Shown here: positions 54,563 through 64,000 of the stretch, in pieces
Layout of the letters: each line of letters begins with the position of its first letter
Numbering within the stretch: the stretch's first letter is position 1
NCBI RefSeq assembly: GCF_964340395.1
Contig: NC_135563.1
Coordinates: forward strand, 14,705,651 to 14,769,650
DNA: 64,000 nt
Source of the DNA: Glandiceps talaboti
Lineage: Eukaryota > Hemichordata > Enteropneusta > Spengelidae
Direction: 5' to 3'
Notes under the pieces: generated by a model
Seen by the model: the letters and a program-made list of their open reading frames with translations, nothing else
Database searches by the model: none
Told to the model about the DNA's origin: nothing
Program-made: the position numbers and the translations under genes

Positions 54563-56325
54563 AAATTAAATTAAAATTGTGGAAAGAAAATTCAATTTAT
54601 ACATTATTTGGGTGAGTTTCATTACCTTCTATATATATAGTTTATTTGGTCTAGCAATCAACGTATCGATATATGGTCCTTTATCCTTCAAACTATCAAC
54701 GATATGTCGAACACTGAACGTATTATGGTATGTTGACAAGTATTGTGCAATATAGACAAACAGCTTGTTCATCACTTCCCATGTTCCCAAATACATATCG
54801 TACGATATACAGTATTATGGTTGATCACTACATTTACCTTCACTAGCAAATGTACATACTGGTCGAAAGCTAAGGACAAACACTTCAATGTGAATTACAA
54901 TACTAACACTCAAAACTGAACATGGGTCTCATGACGTATCGAATAATGTCCACGACAGTTATAAATACAGTTCATCTAATTTGATCAAATTACATGGAAA
55001 ATGAACTCGAGCGAAATTGGGAATACATCGTGGTGTTTAATAGAGCACATGAAATCACATTTTCCTCTCTGGTTTACTAGAATTCAAGTCATCTTATGCG
55101 AATAACTACAGATCATCAAAACAATACATATTATCGGCAACCTCCAATGTTTATATTCAACATAACGCACGCCATGATGTCCAAAAATCTGCAATATCAT
55201 CTCATGTTTAGTTAAAGGTATGGTTGAATTCTACTTTCAAGTTGAGGAAAATGAATTCAAAGTCAAGCAAGAATTGGAAAACAGATAGATTATTTACAGT
55301 CAACTTATTTTGATAGTGTTTGGCAATTTTAACCTTTTTTTGTTAGCCGTGAGTTTTCCATGGAATTGGGGATTGTGGATAGGAAGTGTCATGACAAGAT
55401 TTATTTTGTGTTTAGTATTTGACGATGCTCTCGCTCATCAGAGTTTTACATCTAAGTTGAAAACGATGTTATAAAACTGAGGTCAAGGATATAATATAAG
55501 AATACATGAATGAACTGTACACTTATTGGTTGCACTTTCGATCTTCCTGTTACGTTTAAGTTGACATGAATTTGTCAATGGATCCCCTTGTCCCTTTGAC
55601 CTTTGACAATTGCAATGTTTGCGATTTCAATAGTGTTTTTCCGGAGTAGCTGATCAGTCAACCCATTCAAAAGAAATGCCAAAACATGTCAAAATTGTGT
55701 CAATATTTGACTAGAATAGTGAATGGACGAGAGGAAACAGCTAATTGAACAATCCAGGTGATGCAGATTTAAGGAGATTTGACGTAGTTGGACTCCCCAG
55801 GGCAATTAGCTCCGTCAAAGTATTTCCAAAACATATTACATTTACTTGGTACAAATACTGCAATTTGTGGCAACACTCCTTAACGCATAAACACATTACT
55901 ATACATACTATACAAGGTGTCACGCTTATCTGTTCGATCTCAGCAAATGTTATAGCGGAGGGAACTTTGATACGGCCTGGGGCAAAATGTCCCCAACATT
56001 GTGTCTCCCGGCTAATCAATAAACTAGAAAGACTGTTAAAATGGTAATATGCATTAATTTAAAAGCAATCATGCATGTCCATATTCCATATGGGGAAACC
56101 CAGTTCAATAAAAAGATCGACAACTGACGTGAAACGGTGTATCATTGAAGGGATATACCGCAAGCCCCAAGGAAATAATCAATTTAAAATAATACATCAT
56201 TTACTAAATCCATTGGACTTGATTATATCGGCGTTGCTGAATGTTGAACACAAAAAAAACACAAGCAAACACAAACTCTTTCCTTCATTTTTAGAGCAAA
56301 ATAGTTTTAATGCTGGAACTGGAAG

Positions 56326-56341
56326 GTTTTTTTTTTTTTTT
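56326..56341. repeat. poly-T run
   Basis: Sixteen or so consecutive thymines. It could be the poly(A) end of a minus-strand retro-insertion, but no recognisable body lies next to it. Confidence 0.75.
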
Positions 56342-56454
56342 AACTGTACAGTTTTGATAGATATATCGTACATCCTTAACAACACTTAATCACCTGTGGG
56401 CAAACACATTTGTATACCTGCATACATAGTATGTTGCAATTAATCCAATCGAAT

Positions 56455-56482
56455 TGATTTTTGGGTCCACACCCAAAAATCA
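56455..56482. other. perfect 12-bp hairpin with 4-base loop
   Basis: TGATTTTTGGGT (56455-56466), loop CCAC, then ACCCAAAAATCA (56471-56482). The stem has no mismatch. A T-run is inside the stem, not after it, and no gene ends here, so it is not a terminator. Confidence 0.7.
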
Positions 56483-58436
56483 GCGCCCCAATCAATCACT
56501 TATTACTTTAAACGTATGATTACACAGTCTACTTATCCGCCATGAAATAGACCTCTAATTGGCAAAGTTACACAATGTCTAATTTTTGATACTATTTCCA
56601 GTAACGATATTGTTGGCTGTCTGATCGACAATATGCTCTAATTATCGAACATAGTATCGTGTAAATTCAGGTGTCACTTTCACACTTTGAATGATGTTAA
56701 TTTTCTCTCATGATAAAATTTATACACTGTGTATTTGCAGAACCAAGTAGTTGCATAGTAACATTTACTAGACTCTGTTTGTACTGTCTAGTAAGAGTTG
56801 GTTCTGAAGAAACTTACATTTGTGTGTGTATGGATTCATTTTCATCTCACAATGTCAGACAATCTTCAGTCATTTTCAAATTATCTCTATCTTAATATTG
56901 ATCTGTACAGAAATTGGATAAAAGTTATATTAAAATTGTGTTATACAGCAACGCGAGAAGCCTAGCCAAAACATATTGTTCTAAGGATACTATCAGCACA
57001 CATACTATGTATAATGATTCTAACAAGGTCATACTAGTGTGATGTTGGCAAAGGGTAGATTAGATTTTAGATTTTGTCTCTTGACTTCTAGCGGTGCGGT
57101 ATCCGTTAAAATTATAATTTACTAACCCCGGGTGAAATATACACAAAATGATGAATTTTCTGCACTGGGCCTAGCCAGATAATTGCAGTGTGTCTGATAA
57201 CACAAACACCAAGCCCTGACAATTGTAATACAGTTTTCTCTGGACCCCGGTGTTGATTCACATCTACATAAACCTTGCCTGCACACCAACTTACGTATCA
57301 ACTGATATAATCCAATGACATGATCTAATAATTTGCTGCCTAGTTACTATGGTAACTGTACTGATGTAGAGTAATATTATAAAATGAACTCATAGAGCCA
57401 GGGGTATATAGAACAAGCACAAACTAGGTAACTCAAAATGGCAAATCGACATGAATGAATCACTAGAATATGTTTTGTTGTCATGGTATTGAAAATGAAA
57501 AAAAAAAATATAAAAAATAGCGGGGGTTTTCTGATAAACCGGTCCATCTTTACACATACGTTTCTCAAAGTATCGGATCTACGAATATCACCAAAAGTAG
57601 GTTACCATGGCAACCAAGCTGATAAGACTTTGGTAAATCCAGACTTTTTGCCAAAATGCACCAAGTGGTACATAAAGCATATGTATCAATGGGTTTCTCT
57701 AAGTGATGAATACAGTTCTCGGAAATGGGGAGCCCACAATCCGTCGCAGCCTCTGTAAGCACAAACATGGTTTAATCATTCACATGTCGACCTTTATCCT
57801 ACCAGGTCCTAGATTATATACGGGAGGATTGACTAAGGCTTTAGCCAATCAGAAACGAACGGCAGCGACGAGGCTCGAACCGACAAGCCGGCCATCAACT
57901 ATAAATCAATAATGCAGATCGTCCACATAGAGTGTTAATAACATGATGTTGATTTCTACATATACTATTATCAGTTGGGAAATCCATTAGTTGTATCCGC
58001 AGGTAATCCAGGTGACATAATAAACTGTTGATCTTGAATAGTGGTTATGCTGATTTCGCTACATGCTGGTTTTTAACAAAGGTTTGATGTCAAGGTCGGT
58101 GAAAGATTTGAGATAATTACTTTGAAAAATGAATCTGATAATTTTGGAATTATAGTACATACGGCAACTCCAAGGTTCCTTCGACAATCTATGGTATTCC
58201 TTCATATACACATTTCCTGTGTGTCCATAAGTTACATGTGTCACCATGAATTTTATGCTGATTTTTACTTGCTGGATTTCTGCATATATAGGATGCAGGG
58301 ATTTTTAAAGTTAGCTTTTTTCTTTAGAGTTTTGTGGGCCTGGATTTAATTGTTGATGTCACAAAATTCTTAGCTGGATCTGTTCTTGAGCTACGTTGAT
58401 GGCTCACTTACTCAAGACTTGGGGCTTCTTTTCATT

Positions 58437-58592
58437 CTTTTTTTGAAATTTTAATTGAAATTTTGATAATTTTTGAAATTTTAATAATCTTTTTAATATT
58501 TTTAATAATTTTTAATAATTTTAATAATTTTTTAATCGTTTTAATAATTTTTTTGATTTTTTTAATTGTAATAATTTTAATAATTTTTTTAA
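58437..58592. repeat. degenerate (TTTTTAATAA)n AT-rich tract
   Basis: Repeated TTTTTAATAATTTT and TTTGAAATTTTAAT words with variable spacing. Lys/Ile-rich minus-strand frames (58432-58698) are by-products. Confidence 0.85.
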
Positions 58593-58875
58593 CACAAGTG
58601 TGTTCTTGTGTGAAATAATGATCTGAGTGAGTAATTGCGAAGCAGTAGTGGGAACATATAAAGCCCCTTGTGAATCTATTAGTAACTGGGGAAAACAAAA
58701 ATGAGGATATTTTCTTTTACAAAACTGAGATGAATAACAAACTCTAAACATTTGAAGAATATGTGATGATAAAAATCTCCTAAGAGACTAACAGGTAAAT
58801 TGCAAACACAGGATACAGTTGCAATACCAAAACTATACAGCACGACGCTAAACAAAGGAGTCAAAATAAAATGCA

Positions 58876-58932
58876 GGAACACGCCAAACTAGAACACGGA
58901 ACTAGAACCCGCCAAACTAGAACACGCCAATT
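58876..58932. repeat. two copies of a 28-bp unit
   Basis: CGCCAAACTAGAACACG occurs at 58882-58898 and again at 58910-58926, within a 28-bp period sharing GGAAC/GAACC flanks. Confidence 0.8.
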
Positions 58933-61760
58933 GAAACTATAAACGGAACACTCCACAGATCCACAAACGACGTACACAGGGCGAAATGGCTAAACAACAA
59001 CAGGAAAACTTTAGAAGGGATGCAGGTACATAACAGCGATAATAGCGGCATTTTAATTTTTTAATATTATCGATGTTCATAATGTATGTATATTACCACC
59101 AAAGAAGTTATGCGCTGCCAAATTAAGCAAAGGTCTATAAAAATTCTATGAAATTAAAAATCGTTTAGGAGACATATAGAACAGACACTGTCTTGGATTC
59201 CAACAGGGATGGTTTTTTTTGTTGGCTCAATCACTGAATATCTCCTTTCTGAGTCAAATATTCAATTTATGACTTTCGATTTTCAATACTCCTTCTATCT
59301 TTATTATCTTTCACAGCAGCTATATAGTTGGATCGAATTGATAAAATTTCTTGCCAACCTGTGACATTTAGATTCGTTTTTAGATTAGAAGTAAATAACA
59401 TAGACAGAATTGATTACTTTGGTATCAGTTTGTACCTTTCTGAGACAGTGTTAATGTCTATTTCATGAAACGTACTCTTTAGTTTGTGTGTAGGAAAAAC
59501 ACAGCGATCAAAAATAAAACAAGACTTTATGCAAATGTTTGATCAAGCCATTTTAAATGAACATTACCTCCAGGGCATTAACGTTGATAAGGTAATAAAA
59601 GTTAATAACTTTTTTGTCGGTGAGACTGTACTTGATAAATGGCATGTAAACTATTTCTAATAATTGTCAGGTTCTGAAACATGTTCTATGTAAGTACGGA
59701 GTGACTATTTCACTACGGGGAATAACATACTGTTCAAGCAAACTTGGACTGATAGTCGGGGCTATAAGCCTTATGCATGTCATGGATCAAAGATAATATA
59801 AAGATGGGTCTTACTATTGAAATATCTATAATTATACTAAATGGAAGTTGTGTGCCAGGTTTTCCTTTTATGAACATATTAATAGATTTTCAAAAATATT
59901 GGCGGAGTTGTATTCACTTCACTGTTTTATTTTTAGGATTCGTTGTTGTTATAGATAAAATGATGTAGGTTTGGTTTTTCACTCATGTGACAATGCGTTT
60001 TCGACATAGACTTGATGATGCAATTGTTTATTTTCTAACTGATAATCAACATATCAACTTGACTACTTCTAAATTCCCACTCCGCAAGGCACCACGTATG
60101 TAATCGTTTTCTTTTGTATTAGAAGTTGTATGAGGGTGTGTAATAAATGCAAAGTTGCGTGAGTGAAACACCACGCCTACATCATTTTAGCTGTAATGTC
60201 CCATAAGTGAAACACCCAAGCCTACACCATGTTAGCTAGCTGTAATATATATGCTGACTTTCGAAACGCTACTCCTATGAATCAGACTGTACACAAATTC
60301 TACCAGTTCGTCATGGATTGCAGCCAGATATAGATCAAAAGTCATTAAAATACATTCTATTACGCGTTCGTACTGTTTGTGTGCCTCAAGATTGAAATTA
60401 TATTCCTGCAATGCTTCCGAGGACATCAATTGCTAAATAAGATATGTTTGATACAAGTTGATCAGTGGACCCTAAAAATAATTTCAACTCTGATAATACG
60501 CAATGTAAACTCACTTAATTCTTACGTAACAGTAAACATTGAGAAAATGGCGGATTTAACCATAGACCCTCCACTATGCTCAGTATGAATCGCCATCACA
60601 TTTACCCGTTTATCAAAGCATTGCACTTTATTCGACATATCCTTCTATTCTTTGCCATGACTGCCTTCAATGACAGACACACATTTCAGATCCCTAAACC
60701 TTGAGTGTCGCACAAAGGTGAACAACAAGACAGATAGAAATCTCTATGTGACAAAGATATAATAGGACTAAGCTATTGTAGTTAAAATGTAAGTGTTAAG
60801 TTACAGTTTTTTGCAAAAAACATCTATTTACGATATACAACATAATGCATTTGAGTTTCAAGTTACAGCCGTTCGTCTTAAGAGCCAAAGTTTGGCCTCT
60901 TTCCGCCATAATTGGTTGAACTTTTTGCCACCTTTTGCTATATACAGGTACCAGGTGTCACCTTCAAGTCATCAATTACACAATAAGCGTGCCATTTCCA
61001 AAGCAACTGCACAAAGATGATCGCTCGCTATTTCTTCAATGTTGTCTTAAGTACCTCTCTTTTGTCAACCTAGCTTTGACGCTTCAAATTGAACAAAATC
61101 ATAAACTGCCGTCTGATTGACAAAAAGTGCAATATGTGACACAACAATGAACACCACGCCTTGTCGACAACCTATAAATATGTCGGGTATATGATGTACA
61201 CCTTTACCATTGAGATACGACCGAATATCACTGATACACTTTCATTAAAACGGTAAATTACATGGTGTAATTACATTATTTGTTGCTTCATATTAAGAAA
61301 ATGTAAACAGAAATATTTCATATAAAAAGCAATCATGCCAATTGCAGCGTTTATACTACAATTTAAATGGCTTTCAGGAAAGGTCTCAAAATTCACATCT
61401 AGTCTTTGCTATGTTGATGTTAATGTAGCATAGCCAATTACTGCACTTCTATCTTATCCAACGTCTGGAAGTAAAGTATTAATACTTGCTAGCTGTTGGA
61501 ACGACTTTCAGTTGCCATGGAGACATCAATGAAGAATTCAATTTGCTAGCGCTATAGGAAATACGTAATCGAATATTTATATATCATTGATAAAAAACGA
61601 ACGCGTGCCAGAAGCCAATTGTTGTTAACTGGGTTCCGTAAAAGGTACAGTAACTGTGTAACGGAATTTGTCCAAAGGAATCTGAATAACACAATCTACA
61701 AATTCTTGGCTTTTTCAATTAATTGATACAACATTTTAATACTAGACATAAACATAGCTG
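58933..61760. other. 2.8-kb non-coding stretch
   Basis: Unique-looking AT-rich sequence with open frames of at most 75 codons without recognisable content. Confidence 0.5.
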
Positions 61761-61761
61761 G

Positions 61762-61787
61762 CCCCTCCCCTCCACCCACCCACCCCC
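61762..61787 (-). other. quadruplex-prone tract on the minus strand
   Basis: The + strand has C runs of 4, 4, 3, 3 and 5 with spacers of 1 to 4 bases, giving five G runs of three or more on the minus strand. Confidence 0.6.
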
Positions 61788-61923
61788 AATAGAAATATCG
61801 TTGTCTCATTTCTGCCTTCTGACTTACAGAATGGTAGGCTGACTTGTACAAATCAAAGGAACATAAATCATCAGACAATAAAAACATAGAAACATCTTGG
61901 AATAGATATGGAAATTGTAAATT

Positions 61924-62244
61924 GGCATTCAATGCAGTATGATATGTCATGGCATTCAATGTAGTATGTTATCATGTTATGGCATTCAATATAGTGTGTT
62001 ATCATGTTATGGCATTCAGTGTAGTATGTTATCATGTTATGGCATTCGATATAATATGTTATCATGTTATGGCATTACATGTTAAATGTTATCATGTTGT
62101 GGCATATTATTATGTCATTGCATTCAATGTGGTATATTGTGCTATATTATAACATTAAATGCGGTATGTTATCATGTTATGGCGCATTTAATGTAGTATA
62201 TTACCATGGTATGGCATTCAACCTAGTATGTTATCATTTTGTTG
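61924..62244. repeat. 30-bp minisatellite, about ten copies
   Basis: The consensus GGCATTCAATGTAGTATGTT plus ATCATGTTAT repeats. Units start at 61951, 61981, 62011, 62041 and 62071 with an exact 30-bp period, flanked by shorter or indel-bearing units on both sides. As 30 is divisible by three, both strands stay open and repeat a ten-residue peptide. Nothing else suggests a protein. Confidence 0.95.
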
Positions 62245-63174
62245 GCGTGTAAGTTTTCAATCTTCAAGTTTCAAGTTTCATGTAGCTGGTACATGTATCA
62301 CTAATTTACTAATCAAGGGGTAGTGTAACATCATATACTAGTATACGATAGCTATATCTCAGAATCGTGTATTCCGACAAATTGAATGTATGAAGGAACA
62401 AAACTCTGAAGGTTTTGCCTTTACGGAAGGCAGTTTACACCTGCCTTGTAAGATGAACAAAGGGATTTCCGTCTGTCATCTGAAGAAATCAGACACTGCG
62501 AAATAGAGTCTGCGATCTCACAATTTGTACTTTATCAAGCACTTGAGTAAACCTAAGAACGATCAATACATATCTAATAAATAGCCACGCTTCCTTTTTA
62601 GGTGGCATTGCACAGAAAGCGAATACATTCACTCAATCAGAATTCCTTTTCGATGGAGGAATGACTCAGAATCGATCAAGGTCGTATTTAGCTTTGTGAG
62701 AGATAATCTATTATTTGTGTAATTGTGTATATAGGATAGACTGCAGTTAAGACATTTCTGTCTACGTCTGTGTTGGTTTAAGTCAACTGTGCATTTGTCA
62801 AAGTCCTGATTTCGCGTCCTCTTGTTCAATCATGTCAATTAATTAAATTCCCCACTACAGTGTCGCACAGGCCTTTGCCTTCTTTTGTTCAGAATATACC
62901 CTAAGGAAATACTATATTGGTTATGCTCTGGCAGCAACAAATTATTCCTTCTTACGTCATTTACATTTCCCCCAGTCGCTACTCGACAGTTTTGCTCTCC
63001 CAGATGTTACGTCTGGATTTATTGTGAAGGTAATCTACGCTGCAGGTAAATGAAACGATTTATACTTGTTCTTGCTGTCTGTCAAATTTCAATTGCTCAC
63101 TAAGACATGGTGAATCCTCAGGCTAAGAGCTACTGTTAAAAGTGGTTAGTGGTCACGTGTTCATCATAGCACCA
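62245..63174. other. non-coding stretch, no gene seen
   Basis: Unique-looking sequence with open frames of at most 66 codons and nothing recognised. Confidence 0.5.
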
Positions 63175-63177
63175 TCC

Positions 63178-63178
63178 G

Positions 63179-63217
<39 letters not shown>

Positions 63218-63340
63218 GTCTGTCTCTCTGTCAGTCTGTCTCTGTACCTACCAATAGCTACCTATCTACCCACCCCTACATACCTACTTGTATACCTAAG
63301 TTACCTACCTGCCTACCTCCCTATCTATCTAATCACCAGT
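63178..63340. repeat. (TCTG)n-(CCTA)n tetranucleotide array
   Basis: About fifteen TCTG units with a few TCTC and TCAG variants (63178-63243), followed by a degenerate ACCT/CCTA tract to about 63340. Confidence 0.93.
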
Positions 63341-63344
63341 GTAT

Positions 63345-64000
63345 CCCACCAACAAACCGTTAATCCAATATTCTTGAATGATATTACAATATTAACAATC
63401 ATGCCAGAAGTTTTCACGCAATTTAAGAATACCCATTTCCGTCGTGGTTAAAACTTCCTACACGAAGCTAGAACATTACACTGACACCATTCGACATTTA
63501 TAGTGAATGCATAGTCAGTGTTTTATCATACACACGTGTGAAACAACGAGTGCACACTCTATCAAAGTCCCCGTATGTAATTTTACATGTAACTGTGAAA
63601 TCACCTCATGAAAGGTTAAGATAACAAAATATCAACATTTCACAGGTATCATCTCTGTGTTTAATGGACCATGAACTCAGCAACGCAACGTTACCATGGC
63701 ACCTCTCTTGTTGATGAAAAATTACAGTATCTCTTGAGAGATTCAAATGCTACTATGTAGATTTTTATCTTCCTGTTATGAAATACATTTAAGTGTTAGC
63801 AATAAAATTTTATCAGTTACACAAAAAAACACGCATTTTTTCTAGTTTGGTTACTTTTCGCGAATCTGGCGCTAGCTGGTATAGAAAGATGAGTTTTAAG
63901 AAAAAGTAAAAACCGTTTATATTGTTTAGTGTGACAGAAATACACTGAGTCTCCTAAATCAACGATTTCTTGTTGTTAGCGTGGAAGTATGAGAACACAA
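63345..64000. other. non-coding stretch, no gene seen
   Basis: AT-rich sequence to the end of the window. No supported gene, repeat or RNA gene was seen. Confidence 0.5.

Larger units (their letters stand above)
54562..58436. other. 3.9-kb non-coding stretch
   Basis: No supported gene. A pair of neighbouring + strand open frames (55745-56047 and 56075-56389) together with the antiparallel frame at 55741-56019 show no domain I recognise. A poly-T run lies at 56326-56341 and a perfect hairpin at 56455-56482. Around 57813-57850 the minus strand has a CCAAT-type ATTGGC followed by TATATA, a chance-level promoter resemblance. Confidence 0.45.

Noticed and set aside
55741-56389. Neighbouring and antiparallel open frames of about 100 codons, considered as a transposase remnant
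   Set aside because: No DDE, DDD or zinc-finger pattern could be traced in any of the frames.
57810-57850. CCAAT and TATATA in promoter order on the minus strand
   Set aside because: No open frame or transcript-like sequence follows in that direction, and both words are common in AT-rich DNA.
57830-57905. GGCTCGAACC resembling the reverse of a tRNA B box
   Set aside because: The T-arm stem does not pair and no A box or acceptor stem fits around it, so neither a tRNA nor a clear tRNA-derived SINE is supported.

Overview
This window looks like nuclear DNA from a non-vertebrate animal, most likely a marine invertebrate. The support is its AT-rich, gene-poor character, very many long simple repeats, decayed non-LTR retrotransposon pieces, small inverted-repeat elements, and one animal-type G-protein-coupled receptor. 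I cannot name the species or place it firmly in a phylum. Nothing looks bacterial, viral or organellar: there are no operons, no CRISPR array, and no tRNA or rRNA that I could recognise.

Only one protein-coding gene is convincing. It is an uninterrupted 511-codon reading frame on the + strand at 18028-19563, encoding a seven-transmembrane biogenic-amine receptor. Its transmembrane core most resembles the invertebrate D1-like dopamine receptors of the DAMB/Dop1R2 type. It starts at the first ATG after an in-frame stop and has a good Kozak context, a weak TATA candidate upstream and a plausible poly(A) signal downstream. It sits alone in a gene desert of about 18 kb on the left and 44 kb on the right, so the surrounding DNA could hold its regulatory sequence, although that is inference.

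The rest is repeat-rich non-coding sequence. There are two non-LTR retrotransposon remnants: a CCHC-containing C-terminal piece at 14098-14397 (- strand), and a 5'-truncated 3' end at 24965-25640 (+ strand) with a 3'UTR hairpin and a short-repeat tail. There are four inverted-repeat units: two copies of one 365-bp MITE-like element (4774-5138 and 21673-22037), a 218-bp element (44644-44861), and a 0.7-kb near-palindrome (53008-53721). A diverged tandem segmental duplication covers 42077-44564 and contains nested tandem repeats. Period-locked tandem repeats lie at 11811 (45 bp), 36981 (72 bp), 37881 (40 bp), 58876 (28 bp) and 61924 (30 bp). About fifteen long microsatellite tracts are scattered throughout.

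No multi-gene system is present. The observations most worth checking are the inverted-repeat family, the large palindrome, the 16-base match to the T7 promoter core at 27803, the excess of perfect TGACGTCA sites, and the unusual residues of the receptor. Most other open frames are short, lie in simple repeats or resemble nothing I know, so they are treated as chance.
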